Below, one piece after another: positions 22,440 to 33,368 of a stretch of 64,000 nucleotides of DNA. Positions within the stretch are counted from its first letter, which is position 1. Every line of letters begins with the position of its first letter. The notes under the pieces are model-generated. The model did no database searches. It worked only from the letters and a program-made list of their open reading frames with translations, and was not told the DNA's origin. The stretch comes from Bos javanicus (lineage: Eukaryota; Chordata; Mammalia; Artiodactyla; Bovidae), in assembly GCF_032452875.1 (NCBI RefSeq), contig NC_083871.1, positions 9,647,692 to 9,711,691 on the forward strand, in the 5' to 3' direction. The position numbers were made by a program, and so were the translations under genes.

Positions 22440-22930
22440 TAAAAATAATCATGCTTGTATTTATACTTGTCCAATACCCTTCATTTCAAGGCAGAAGAAC
22501 AACTTTCAAATCAATTAAACTCTACATGCACTTTTTCTCACATATAAATATTATGACGAGTAAGCAGCAGCAAGAGTGTGTTCATCTGCCAAACACACAG
22601 TAAGAACTCTGCTAAAACTGGAATGTCTTCATGAACTACTTCTATTATATTTTCCCTCCTACTGCTTCTAATAGCTCCCACCCTATCTTCCAATGTGCTT
22701 TAAAGTGGCTAATTGTGATAAGAAAGGTTTCTCTCCACAAATCATTTCAATGATGATGCTCTGAAGACTGTCAGCCAATGTGTTAAAAGCCTACAACAGA
22801 ATGGTTTCATTGAGAAGTATAATTTGCTTGACATTCTCATCTTTCCAAATATTATGGAAGTTTCCTTTATTCGTCAAACCAACGAACTGGGTATATAAAT
22901 GGCTCTGAAATTAGCAGGCAATTTTGAAAC
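22440..22930. other. Single-copy stretch, possible conserved non-coding DNA
   Basis: Repeat-free and AT-rich, with many homeobox-like TAAT/ATTA words (ggctaattgtgata, ctgaaattagcaggcaatttt). Judged by appearance only. Confidence 0.2.
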
Positions 22931-23056
22931 AGTTACAAGAATAAAATCATGGGTGTAAAGTGTTCTTTCTTTGGATTTTTCCCCATGCTCATAGGTTCCT
23001 ATCTTCTGAGCCTTTGAAAATTCTAGGAGAATCCTTTAATATAAGCAAATTGCTCA

Positions 23057-23367
23057 TAAGGTAACTTTATCCCTCACTCTTTTTCCCTTTGTTAACCGTA
23101 AGTTTGCTTTCTATGTCACTGACTCTGTTTCTGTCATGTAAATAAGTTCATCTGTCTGGTATTTTAAATTCCATATGTAAGTGATATCATGACATTTGTC
23201 TTTCTCTGACTTCCTTCACTTAGGATGATAATCTCTAGGTCCATCCATGTGCTATAATTGACGTTATTGCATTTCTTATGGCTGAGTAATATCCTGTTGT
23301 ATACATATATAAATCCATTCATCTGTCAACAAATATTTAGGTTGTTTCTATGTATTGGCTAAATATT
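23057..23367 (-). mobile_element. L1 3'-UTR fragment
   Basis: Reads in reverse as the L1 3' UTR: ccctcactctttttccctttgttaaccgtaagtttgctttctatg, aggatgataatctctaggtccatccatg, atggctgagtaatatcctgttgta and tatttaggttgtttctatg. Confidence 0.85.
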
Positions 23368-24700
23368 TAGTAATGCCTCCTTGTTTAATAAATTTAACAT
23401 GGTTTGAGAGTGCTTCCATTGAGAGGAAAGTTTGGGTTGCTTTCCTCCCCCAGCAGAGGAACAGTTCTGGAAGCAGTTTGACAGGGTAGGGGAGTTAACT
23501 CAGGTGGGCCGAGCAAGGGCTTTCCAGGTGTGCACAGTGACGCCCGTTCATGAAACACTTTCCAACGGCCCACCCCATAGGGAACTCTGCCTCTGGGCCT
23601 GTTTGAGCACTGCTACATTCTGGTTTCCTGCTTAATGTGGAAAACCCGTTTCTGATTATTTCCCCAAATTTGGCCTGAACCAACAGTGAGTGAAAGAGCT
23701 CTGTGTTGGGCAAGCTGATACAGCATGGCGACCCCAGGAAAGCGTCCACTTTGCTCTCCAACAGCCTCTCTGGAGAGCAGAGCCAGGGGGCCAGCTCACA
23801 AAAACACCTCTCCACCTGCCCGCCCCATGCTAGCCTTTCTAAGCTGTCCTTCCTCTTTGCAAAGTCTCCAAGCTTTGTTTATACAGCAAATTTCATTCCA
23901 CTAGCATGTCGAAGCCTCCTCCCAGATTATTAATCAAGATACGAAATAAGATAAAACCTAATCCACAGTCCCTTAGCTATGAATACTCAAAGCCAGGCTC
24001 ATTAAACATATCTGTCAACAGTGGATTGCACCAGCCTGAGGCCCCAAATTGACTGGAAGTTGGGAAAGGGGTGCAAAGCATTTGGTTGCACAATACCTTC
24101 AAGGGAAGGGACTCCTTTTCAGGTGTGGCCAGTTAAGTCTGTTTAGAGACAGGCTATATAGTTTTATAGATTCTTTTCTCTAGTTGTTAGTGGCAGCCAA
24201 AGAGATGGAGAAACAGATGTCACGATGGGAAACAAAAATTCATGTACTATGTGCATAAAGCTGAAAATCATTATGAATGGGAGTAAAGCAATATGGCACA
24301 CTGGAATCAAACCTAGTGAATTGCTGCATGGATTCAAACACTATTTACTTGTGTCAAAAAGAAGGAAAATGTTGAATTCTGTTAAAGTGCTTAAAGTCAC
24401 TTTTAGCTAGGGTTCTTATCTATCATCCTGTCATTAGCATCCTCACCGCCAGTCCCCATCACAATATACTTTGTATTTACACTGGGCTTTTCAAGTTCAA
24501 AGCACAAAGCAGACACATGAAGCAATTCATCACCTTGAGGGGTCTGCATTGGGTGGAATGTTCCCAGTAAACACACTCCTTAACGTGTCACTGGAGGATC
24601 CACTCGGCAGGAGTGTTCCTGGCCTACAACTTGATGTCATATGTTGGCATTCTGTCAGATTTCAAATACACATTTCCACCTAACAAACTGACAGGCTTAT
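23368..24700. other. Single-copy DNA, no gene seen
   Basis: GC is higher at 23430-23900 than around it. The overlapping frames there (67-106 codons, both strands) have no domain. No repeat recognised. Confidence 0.45.
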
Positions 24701-25957
24701 TTTCTGAATCAAAGGAAAAGTGATTTTACTGATCTTTTAGCATTAAGAATCATTCTCTCCATCTGGTTATTTGTGGGTAGTAGCCACATTTTAGACACAT
24801 CTAAAAGAGAAGGGAGGGGGGGAAAAAGGGTAGAGGAAGTAAAATTAAATATATTAATTGTTTTTCAATGAGAAAGTGGATGATAGAAAAAAAGAAATTA
24901 AATCTGAGGAGGTTTATAATGGGAAACAGATGCGGGTATGAAAGTGATTTGAAATAACCAAAGGGTTCAAGACATCTTCCAAGAACATGTTTTAATACAA
25001 AAACATTTAACAGCACAAGAGCTACACCAAAATTGCTCAGTTTCAAAACTTCACCTGTGTTCTTTACTTTTTATCCTTTGATTAACGGAGAGGAGGACTT
25101 CCCATATTTGAGCTGCTTATTAACAATTCTTTATTTATGACGGACAGGGAAACCAGGCGTATCTGTTTCACTCTCCTGTCCTGGTAGGTTTCATAGTCTC
25201 CTTCTAATTCCCATGCCCCCGTGCTGTTCTATTTGAATTTCCAATGCAGCAGAGGAAATAGCTTCTAAAATATTAAAATCCTGTTTTCATTGACTTTCTT
25301 TACGCTTTGTGACCACATTTCTATTCAGATCAGGTTGCACAGCTCTTAACTTTGCCAAGTTTAAATTTAAAGTTAGAGCAACTTCATGGTACCCTCTAAG
25401 TGGATAGCTCTTACAACAAGGGAGAAGCAGTCTGGAAACTGCAGAGAAGCCAGACTGTTGGGGCGACTCTCTTTTAAAAATTTTACTCTGCTTTTCAAAA
25501 AGTATACACCATGAACAAGGGCTCATTTGGAGCAAGACATCAACCTGAGAAAGGTCTCCAAGAAACAAACCTGACTGGGTTGACTTGGCATGGAAACATT
25601 CAAGGCACGTCTCAGGCACATCCCCAACCCTCACTCCAGCAATTTTCTCCTTACCCCCAACCTTGCCTTGTCTGTGTCCCAATCCTACTTAGGAATCCTA
25701 TTTATTGTGTCCAGTACTAGGGCTTTATAACTCCCTCCCCGAAGACCAAGCAATACCATCTAGAAAAATTAAGGAGACCATTCTCTTTGAGGGAATCAGT
25801 TTCTAAAACCCCAGCTCAGCCCCTGAGAAAAATTCTCTGAGAAATTGAACTTGGGGTCTCTGGAGTCTGCCCCCTCCTACCTCAGGGAACTTGCTTGCCT
25901 TTCCTTAAGTTGCAAGACTCACGGCAATGTTACATATAATTCTGATAATTAATGCCT
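24701..25957. other. Single-copy DNA, no gene seen
   Basis: Includes a short G/A-rich tract at 24808-24840. A 131-codon minus frame at 25287-25682 overlaps a plus frame and has no recognised motif. Not called. Confidence 0.45.
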
Positions 25958-26145
25958 CTACAGTATTTTATAGCTCATAAAGCCTTTTCATATCTTCATG
26001 AGAGCTCTGTGACAGAAGCTGGGGAGGTTTTGTTCTATCTACATTTTATAGACGAGGAAACTTTTGTTCAGAGAGACTTCATCAATTGTCTGAGATCATA
26101 GTCAAGAAGCCAGAGTCCCAGCTCCCATCTCCAAATTCCCAATCC
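25958..26145 (+). repeat. MIR SINE remnant
   Basis: Shows tttatagctcataaagccttttcatat, tacattttatagacgaggaaac, ttcagagagacttcatcaattgtctgagatcata and gccagagtcccagctc, in MIR order. Confidence 0.65.
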
Positions 26146-26428
26146 TATTTTCCTTCCCCCACAAGTATGTGTGTTTCTAGAATTCTCTCTCCTGAAAGCA
26201 GTCACTCTTAGAAGTTTTTATTTTCCTGCTGCCTCCTCTTCATCTACAGTAGAAGAGTAATTAGCTATGGAATTATTTTGAAGAAGTAAATTGAAAGTGA
26301 CTTATATACAAACTTTAAAAAGAAAGGGTAAGCCCACAAGAAATACAGGTGCTGTTGTTTTATCTTTATGTTCTGTTGCTTTGCCTCAATGCAGTATTAA
26401 GTATTACTATTAGCAGTGAAGTATCAGA

Positions 26429-26700
26429 GAGGCAACGGCAGCCCACTCCAGTACTCTTGCCTGGAAAATGCAATGGAGGAGAAGCCTGGTAGGCTGCAGC
26501 CCATGCAGTCGCTAAGAGTCAGACATGACTGAGAGACTTCACTTTCAGTTTTCACTTTCATGCATTGGAGAAGGAAATGGCAACCCACTCCAGTGTTCTT
26601 GCCTGGAGAATCCCAGGGATAGGGGAGCCTGGTGGGCTGCCGTCTATGGGGTCGCACAGAGTCGGACATGACTGAAGCGACTCAGCAGCAGCAGCCTTCC
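26429..26700 (+). mobile_element. BOV-A2 SINE
   Basis: Two BOV-A monomers with the tcagttttcactttcatgcattgg linker and an AGCAGCAGC end. Flanking tatcaga at 26422-26428 and 26701-26707 is a 7-bp exact duplication. It carries more private substitutions in its first monomer than the copy at 4336. Confidence 0.93.
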
Positions 26701-26707
26701 TATCAGA

Positions 26708-26792
26708 CTGTGGGTTCACAAGGACAGGGACCATGTCTTCTATTTTTCCACTCATAGAGTTAAGGGCACCCAATAAATGATGGTGGAGTGAA
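26708..26792 (+). repeat. L2-like 3' tail
   Basis: Short segment ctgtgggttcacaaggacagggaccatgtcttct...gcacccaataaatgatgg resembles the last ~90 bp of L2, immediately after the BOV-A2 insertion. Confidence 0.55.
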
Positions 26793-27276
26793 GAAATAAA
26801 ATATAAGAGCAGAAATTATCTGGAAATTCTAACCAGGGTTCAGTTCCAGTTAATCTGGAAATTGTCATATTATTTCTTAAAAGTAATCACTTTAATTTCT
26901 TTTATCTGCTTCAATATGACCATGGTTCCTAGCCATGTCCATATTTCACATTAATTCTGATGCTTCTGTAAAAGTAAAGATTTTTTTCAAAAATATGATT
27001 GAAATAATATAGGTAGCTAAGTATGGGCATTAAATTAACTCAGAAGTGGGTTATTTGAAATTTGGAACAAATTTGCCATAAAAATATCTTATACATGGTG
27101 GTTGGGCATCCAACCAAGCCACAAAAGAACTAAAATTCACAGTGTAACTAAACTCAGGTTCTTACCATACAATGTAGAATGAGGGAAATTCTCTGGAGAA
27201 TTCAGGGCTCCAATTTTTCCCCCAACCCAACCTTATACTTCAAAATGAGTTTGGGAGTATCTTCAGTTAGGTTCTC
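26793..27276. other. Single-copy DNA, no gene seen
   Basis: AT-rich, no named repeat or exon. Confidence 0.45.
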
Positions 27277-27283
27277 CTAGAAG

Positions 27284-27515
27284 TGTGTGTGCGCTTAGTC
27301 ATCTGTGACTCTTTGTGACCGCATGGACTATAGAACTATAGGACTATAGCCCACCAGATTTCTCTATCCACGGGATTTCCCAGGCAAGAATACTGGAGTG
27401 GGTTGCCATTTCCTTCTCTTGGGGATCTTTCCGACCCAGGAATCGAACCCCCCTCTCGTGTCTCTTGCATTGGCAGGTGGATTCTTTACTACTAGCCCCA
27501 ATTGGGAAGCCCTTT
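27284..27515 (-). mobile_element. Bov-tA SINE
   Basis: Reverse Bov-tA. It has a small internal duplication in the body (tatagaactataggactatag at 27329-27349) and extra C residues in the head. Exact 7-bp flanks ctagaag at 27277-27283 and 27516-27522. Confidence 0.9.
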
Positions 27516-27522
27516 CTAGAAG

Positions 27523-27782
27523 CAGGCCCTGAGAAAAGGATTGCAGTTCAAGTGGTGTAGTTGGGAGGTGCAGAGAACATAGGTAGAAAAGTGGAAAGAG
27601 ATATAGGCCAGAAAAGCTGTCAGTAAAAGGTGTGCCATTACACATGCTACCATGGAGAACAACTACGTGAAGTTCAATCGCACCAGGAAACTCTGGAAAT
27701 GGGCTAAAATGCATGCTTCTAAGTAATCCACCTAAGGGGTAAGGGAATTGCGGTATTTATGTATCAACTCCTGAGTCATTAT
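27523..27782. other. Short single-copy segment
   Basis: No repeat recognised apart from the flanking target-site copy; nothing gene-like. Confidence 0.4.
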
Positions 27783-27796
27783 AAGAGGGCCCAGGG

Positions 27797-28111
27797 AGCT
27801 TCCCCGGTGACTCGGTGGTAAAGAATCTGCCTGCCAATGCAGGAGACACGGGTTTGATTCCTGATCCAGGAAGATGCCGCAGGCAATTAAGCCCAGGTGC
27901 CCAACTACTGAGCTTGTGCTCTAGAGCCCTAGTGCTGTAACTACGGAAGCCCAAGCACTCTAGAACCCATGCTCCACAACGAAGGAAGCCACCGCAGTGA
28001 CAAGCCTGCACACGGCAACCAGAAAGTAGACCCCGCCCACCATACCTAGAGAAAAGCCTGCACAGCAATGAAGACCCAGCACAACCAATAAGTAAATGAA
28101 TAAATTTTTAA
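27797..28111 (+). mobile_element. Full-length CHR SINE with 14-bp target-site duplication
   Basis: Head agcttccccggtgactcggtggtaaagaatctgcc, box-B-like gggtttgattcc, internal 'actactgagc...tctagagccc' segments, and end cagcacaaccaataagtaaatgaataaa. Flanks aagagggcccaggg at 27783-27796 and 28112-28125 are identical. Confidence 0.95.
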
Positions 28112-28125
28112 AAGAGGGCCCAGGG

Positions 28126-28539
28126 GTGGGAGTGGGCCTGTGCTGATTCCTTAATCCTTTATCCTTCGTCCCAGAAGAACAAAGTCTTCAGGCACAGAAA
28201 TACAGATAACTGGCAGTTAGAAGTCATCAGGACACACTGAGAGGCCTAGAGAAAATGTCAAGTGCTGAGGAGTGATAGAAAGGAAATAGTATCCTTATGG
28301 CACAGTTAACAACATTGAAAACTAAAGAGAAGTTACTCCAACCCCTTCCCCCCAAAAAATCTCTCCAAACTAAACTGAGAAATCTGAAGACCTATCTCCA
28401 GGCTGAACCCATCGATCTGAGTCCAGTCCTCTCCCGGCCCACACTGCTCTCAACTGAGATTGAGGTAAGGGGACTGGCTTTTATAGTTAGGAACACAAGC
28501 CTATACCCTATAGTAAGAGTAAACTCTGGTTTAAAATAA
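28126..28539. other. Single-copy DNA, no gene seen
   Basis: No repeat family recognised. An 80-codon plus frame at 28297-28539 is unremarkable. Confidence 0.4.
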
Positions 28540-29300
28540 CCGCTAAATGGTCAGTGAGAGGCAAGTTCCGCACTTTTTCTTTTGTAAAAGTCGTTCCATT
28601 TCTGCGCCGTGCTGGTGGCAGCTGACACCCTCTGGAAACCTGAGATGCCGGCTCATTAAAGGCTGCAGGCATCGGGGGATCGCTTACCTACCATCCTTTT
28701 GCAACAACAATGAAATCAATCTCTGCTGTTCAAATTGGGATCTCCTATTACATTAGAGTGCAGCGTTCAAAGCCACAGTGGGGGAAACGCCAGTGTTTGT
28801 GGAGCAGAGGAAATCCTATCGCTGGGCAGATTGCAACAGGGAAGGCGAGAGGAGGAGACAGAACCCCAGCTTGGGTAACTCAAGCCCCCCACAGTGCCTC
28901 GGGGGAAGAGAGCCTAGTCTGGTTTCTGCCTGCCATCTGCACTGCCTGGGCCCTCGGCTGTTTGTACTTCTCTCTGTTTCACCAACAGAGGCCAGGACAA
29001 CTTGTCATATCGATAAACAAGCTAACAACTCAAAAGGCTTTTTTTCCCCTAAACTACTAACTTCACTGTGAATTGAACTAAAGGACTATCGAGCAAAGAG
29101 AGGCTTTTCAGACTTGAAGAAAACTACTTCCCAGAGGGGAATCGCCATTGGAGTCACGTGAGCTGGGAAGTGCTGGAAAAATGCAATCCTGATCAAAGGC
29201 AGCTCTTTCCCTCAGCATAAACCTAGGGCTGTGTTCTTAATCAGAGCAGGAAACTTGCAATAGGAGTAATAATTAAGCACTGATATGCATATGAGATGGG
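28540..29300. promoter_or_regulatory. Candidate conserved regulatory element
   Basis: Repeat-free, with retained CpGs and a dense run of recognisable binding-site words. AACAATG (SOX type) is at 28706-28712 and ATTA words lie at 28745-28760. An inverted CCAAT box (ATTGG) at 29147-29151 is 2 bp before the palindrome TCACGTGA (29154-29161), an E-box of USF/MITF type. This pairing is found in real promoters and enhancers, but motif presence alone is weak evidence. Not tested for conservation. Confidence 0.3.
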
Positions 29301-29595
29301 TGGCAATGCAGGGATTTCACATTAAATGAAACCTCAAATATTTGTTCAATTACAGAAGCACCTTAGAACAACTTTTGAACTATCTTACTTAGACTTATGT
29401 CTTCCCTTAGAGAATTATTTAATTCATACAAATGAAAAGCAAGTTTTCTCTGTTAGAAAATAAGACATATGATTTCCTCTCACACACACAATACTTGCTT
29501 TCTGTATATATTCTTTTTATATATTACTTTTACATTCTCACACTACGGAGCTTTACAGATCCAATGTCATTATGTTTTTTTAATTGCATTAAACT
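29301..29595. other. AT-rich single-copy segment
   Basis: Nothing recognised beyond a short CA run at 29482-29490. Confidence 0.4.
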
Positions 29596-29606
29596 ACCTG
29601 TTATAA

Positions 29607-29857
29607 GTGGCTTCTCTGGTGGCTCAGATGGTGAAGAATCTGCTTCCCCGGTGGCGCTAGTGGTAAAGAACCCTCCTGCCAGTGCAGGGGATGTAAGAGA
29701 TGTGGGTTCGATCCCTGGGTTGGGAAGATCCTCTGAAGGAGGGCATGGCAACCCATTCCAGTGTTCATGCCTAGAGAAGCCCATGGACAGAGGAGCCTTG
29801 GCAGGCTGCAGTCCACAAGGTTGCACAGAGTTGGACACAACAAGTGACTTAGCACGC
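29607..29857 (+). mobile_element. Bov-tA SINE with an extra partial head
   Basis: Begins with about 35 nt of a tRNA-like head (cttctctggtggctcagatggtgaagaatctgc). It then restarts with a second, complete head of a different subfamily (ttccccggtggcgctagtggtaaagaacc) and continues as normal Bov-tA. Flanks acctgttataa (29596-29606) and acctatcataa (29858-29868) match 9/11, so the chimera inserted as one unit. Confidence 0.85.
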
Positions 29858-29930
29858 ACCTATCATAAAAACCTCCAGTTTTATGTACATATTTGAATGA
29901 TGTGGTTTTTTTTTTTTAGCAAGTTTGCCA

Positions 29931-30209
29931 TGGAGAAGGCAATGGCACCCCACTCCAGTACTCTTGCCTGGAAAATCCCATGGACGGAGGAACCTGGTAA
30001 GCTGTAGTCCATGGGGTCTTGAAGAGTTGGACACGACTGAGCGACTTCACTTTCACTTTTCACTTTTCACTTTTATGAACTGGAGAAGGAAATGGCAACC
30101 CACTCCAGTGTTCTTGCCTGGAGAATCCCAGGGACGGGGGAGCCTGGTGGGCCACCGTCTATGGGGTTGCACAGAGTTGGACACGACTGAAGCGACTTAG
30201 CAGCAGCAG
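29931..30209 (+). mobile_element. BOV-A2 SINE
   Basis: Two BOV-A monomers with an extended linker (cactttcacttttcacttttcactttta) and an AGCAGCAGC end. Low divergence from the other BOV-A2 copies. Only a short possible duplication (caagtt) flanks it. Confidence 0.93.
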
Positions 30210-30211
30210 CC

Positions 30212-30975
30212 AAGTTGTGTAACCATCATAACAATCCGGTATTAAAACATTTTCATCACCCCAATGAGATCCTTCATACCCTCTTAGAGTTACTTGACAT
30301 TACCACACCCAGGCTCTGGCAACCTCTAACCTACCTTCTCCTTCCATAGACTTGTCTATTTCTTTCTTTATATTTACTTTCGGCTGTGCTGGGTCTTCAC
30401 TGCCGCACACAGGCATTCTCTAGCTCCAGCAAGCAGGGGCCACCCTGTAGTTGTGGTGCGTGGGCTTCGCATTGTGGTGGATTCTCTTGTCCCAGAGCAC
30501 CAGCTCTAGAGCACAGGCTCAGCAGTTGTGGTGCATGGGCTTACTAGCCTACAGCATGTGGAATCTTCCCAGACCAGGGATCGCACCTATGTCCCCTATA
30601 TTGGCAGGCAGATTCTTAACCACTGGTCCACCAGGGCAGTCCCCGAAGACTTGTCTTTTCTGGATATTTCATGTAGATCACATAAGTGACCTTTAGCATC
30701 TGACTTTCTTCCCTTAGCATAACGTTTTCGAGGTTCATCCATGTTATGTCTATATCAGTACCTCATTCCTTTTTACTGCTGAACAGTGTTGCATTATGCA
30801 GATACTCCACATTTGTTTAATCCATTTACCAATTGATAAATATTTAGCTTGGTTCTACTTTTTGGCTATTATGGATAATTCTGCTATGGATATTTCCATG
30901 CAAGTCTTTATTAATAATCCTGCAATGAACGTTTGCACATAAGTCTTCAGGTAGACTTGTTTTTATTTCTCTTCA
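30212..30975 (-). mobile_element. L1M-type 3'-UTR fragment, interrupted by a CHR SINE
   Basis: Reverse L1 sequence: gtgtaaccatcataacaatccgg, acattttcatcaccccaatgagatcc and ctggcaacctctaacctacc. After the insertion come ttagcataacgttttcgaggttcatccatg, tttaatccatttaccaattgataa and ttggctattatggataattctgc. Confidence 0.85.
30358..30646 (-). mobile_element. CHR SINE inside L1
   Basis: Reverse CHR. Tail side tttctttatatttactttcggctgtgctgggtct is at the left; head gcaggcagattcttaaccactggtccaccagggcagtcc at the right. Identical flanks agacttgtct at 30348-30357 and 30647-30656 sit in L1 sequence on both sides. Confidence 0.95.
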
Positions 30976-31019
30976 ACTCATTTTAAAGCAGAGAAAATGA
31001 AGACCACAGAGGTAAAACA

Positions 31020-31560
31020 AAAAGAGTCTTCTTCTTTAGACTTAGAATAAGTTTATATAATCTTTTCAGTTGCCTAAGGAAAATATTGCACTTTAAGAGA
31101 AAAAAAATCTTTTTAATATAACATGCACATTGGAGAAAATCTGAGAAATAAATATAGCTCCTATCAACACAACATTCAGACATGATCACTACTGAAATTT
31201 TAATGACTTTCCCTTCAGTCTTTTTTGTTTTGTTTTTTATTTACTTATTGGCCACATACGCAGCTTGTGTGGACCTTAGATTCCCAACCAGGGACTGAAC
31301 CCAGGCCCTCAGCACTGAGAATACAGAACTCTAATTACTGGGCCACTAGCAAAAATCTCAGTCATTATTTTATATGTATGTATTTTTACATGGTTTAACT
31401 CATACTATATAAGTAGTGTTTTATCTTACTTTTTAAATGACTATTTCACATATAATTAAAAACTTCTCAAAGCACATTTTAATGATTATATAATATGCCA
31501 TCATATGTGATACCCCATCTTTTATTCAACCATTTCCCCACTGTTGAACATTTAGGTTGA
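31020..31560 (-). mobile_element. L1M-type 3'-UTR fragment, interrupted by a CHR SINE
   Basis: Reverse L1 text on both sides of the SINE: gatcactactgaaattttaatgactttcccttcagtc on the left. On the right are atatgtatgtatttttacatggtt, cacattttaatgattatataatatgccatc and ccactgttgaacatttaggttga. Confidence 0.7.
31221..31357 (-). mobile_element. Short CHR-type SINE
   Basis: ttttttgttttgttttttatttacttattggccacat leads into accagggactgaacccaggccctcagca and actgggccactagc. Flanking tcagtc at 31215-31220 and 31358-31363. Confidence 0.8.
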
Positions 31561-31561
31561 T

Positions 31562-31790
31562 TTATTCAGTAAATATTTACTGAATGCCTAGTGTATGCCA
31601 GAAACTGTACTCAGCACTAATGATATAATAATGAGCACAAACAAATATAATCATTGTCCTCATGGGACCTATAGTCCTCTCCAGGGGATCTTCCCAACCC
31701 AGGGATCAAACCCGGGTCTCCAGCATTGCAGACAGACGTTTTGCTGTCTGAGCCACCAGTGAAGCCCTATAGTCTAACATATCACTATTA
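31562..31790 (+). repeat. Ancient dispersed repeat split by a Bov-tA head
   Basis: tattcagtaaatatttactgaatgcctagtgtatgccagaaactgtactcagcact and cattgtcctcatgggacctatagtc match the repeat also seen at 5255 and 21325. It is followed by the SINE and a short remainder. Confidence 0.55.
31677..31765 (-). mobile_element. 89-bp Bov-tA head fragment with 9-bp target-site duplication
   Basis: Only the tRNA-derived head and a little BOV-A (tctccaggggatcttcccaacccagg...gagccaccagtgaag). Exact flanks cctatagtc at 31668-31676 and 31766-31774. Confidence 0.88.
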
Positions 31791-31799
31791 TTAATAATG

Positions 31800-32000
31800 T
31801 GATTAAAATCCTCAACCCAGACCTATGTTCTTATTTTATATTAATTCCTTATGAATGAAACTTCAAAGGTAGAATTTGGGGGTCAAAGAATATTAAGATT
31901 TTTAAGACTCTTAAGAAATATTGACGTTACTTCCCAGAAAGGTCATACAAATTTGCATTCTTATTGACAGTAACATTTCTTTATCAATGCTGCATTTTAA
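31800..32000 (-). mobile_element. L1M-type 3'-UTR fragment
   Basis: Reverse L1 text: gtagaatttgggggtcaaagaatattaagatttttaagactcttaag, acttcccagaaaggtcatacaaatttgcattcttattgacagt. It may be the continuation of the L1 at 31020-31560. Confidence 0.65.
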
Positions 32001-32945
32001 ACAAAGCTTCCAGCTACTTCAAAATCTTTTTGGAAATGGACAGGAGTATTTCCATACTAATAAAATTCAACTCTTCTATCTCCAATTTTCAAACTTCTAT
32101 TTATTCACTGCTAAAAGTCATGTTCATACCCTAAAGCTGATAATTCAGCAAAAGAAAATTTTGATGACTAACAAATTATTTATAATAGATGTTTTCCCAA
32201 ACACCTGTCCATGTAGCTATTTATTTTCTTAATAAATAGCTTTTCCCTTTGGAGATACCATTTATATTTGATACTTCTAGCATGTTAAAAATAATTTAAT
32301 ACAACTTTCAAAATATACTAGCAGTAATTAAGATTGTAATATTTAGGGAATGCCTTTTCTCTAAGATTGAAATTTGGAGGCAAGCTCTAGACAATTATCC
32401 AGCAAGCAGGATGCAATCTGAATGATTTCATAAGCTATAATAATGGTTCAGATATGATAGTTTACAAAAAAGCTGAAGGCAATTTTTGTCTTCAGCTACA
32501 TAGTGGTTTCTCTGGTTTCCTGAATGAGCTTTCTTTTGTTACTTCAGAATTGCCCATAGCTTCAATTTGCAGTCTCAATAGCTTTTCGGAATTCTTTATC
32601 AAAACAATAGCCAACATATGGGTGGTGAGGAGAGAAATTAGTGGGGACCTTTGCAGTCAAATTTAAATCAAATGAATTTTAAAGCAGATGAAGCAAATAC
32701 ATGACTTATTCTATGTCAACAGTCTAAAGAACAGAATAGTATACAAATCAAATGGTTATAGAATCACTGGTTCAAGTTGAAAGAAACCTCACAAATCCCT
32801 CTCCCAACCGTCTCTTATTTCACAACTATAACTCATGAAAATGAAACGAAATGACCTTTCTGTGGACCCACAGCAACACATAAAAGAGACAGAACTTCCA
32901 CCAAGGGCTTTTGCTCCAAAACCGATACAAAAATTTTGACTTCTC
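32001..32945. other. Single-copy DNA, no gene seen
   Basis: AT-rich. The 103-codon plus frame at 31921-32232 starts in L1 sequence and is not a gene. No other feature recognised. Confidence 0.45.
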
Positions 32946-32956
32946 AGCAAGCTCTT

Positions 32957-33056
32957 TTTCATCTTTTTGGCGGGGGGCAGCGTAGGGGTGTCATGCCACA
33001 GTAGCAATAGTTCCCAAACCCGTGGCCCATGCAGTAGACCACTAGGGAAGTCCCTT
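32957..33056 (-). mobile_element. Short CHR-type SINE
   Basis: Diverged 100-bp reverse element: ttcatctttttggcggggggcagcg at the left and gcagtagaccactagggaagtccc at the right. Flanks agcaagctctt (32946-32956) and agcaaactctt (33057-33067) differ by one base. Confidence 0.75.
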
Positions 33057-33084
33057 AGCAAACTCTTGGAATTATATTCTACTA

Positions 33085-33330
33085 TAAAGGTAATGGTAAA
33101 TAACAGTAGTTACCATTTACTCTATAAAATATTTTCAATGTACTGGGCTCTTTGTGTCCACTTTCTCACTTAATCCTCACAGCCTCCCTCTGGTATGTGG
33201 CAAATGAGAAAAATGACCTGAGAGCAATTGAATGATTTGCTCAGAGTCACACAGTTAGGAAGTACTATACACAAGGACTAGACCCTAGACTTTGCCACAC
33301 AAAGTGCAGTCCATAAGACCAACTTATTAG
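33085..33330 (+). repeat. MIR SINE remnant
   Basis: taccatttactctataaaat, cactttctcacttaatcctcacagcc, caaatgagaaaaatgacctgag and gatttgctcagagtcacacagttaggaag. Confidence 0.75.
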
Positions 33331-33368
33331 AAAGTAGAATTTCAGCCCCTGCCCCTGACTTACTGGTC

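Noticed and set aside
25287..25682. 131-codon minus frame
   Set aside because: Overlaps an opposite-strand frame, no recognised motif, length reachable by chance.
29432..29896. 154-codon open frame
   Set aside because: Its second half is a forward translation of the chimeric Bov-tA at 29607-29857; opposite-strand frames over the same SINE are also open.
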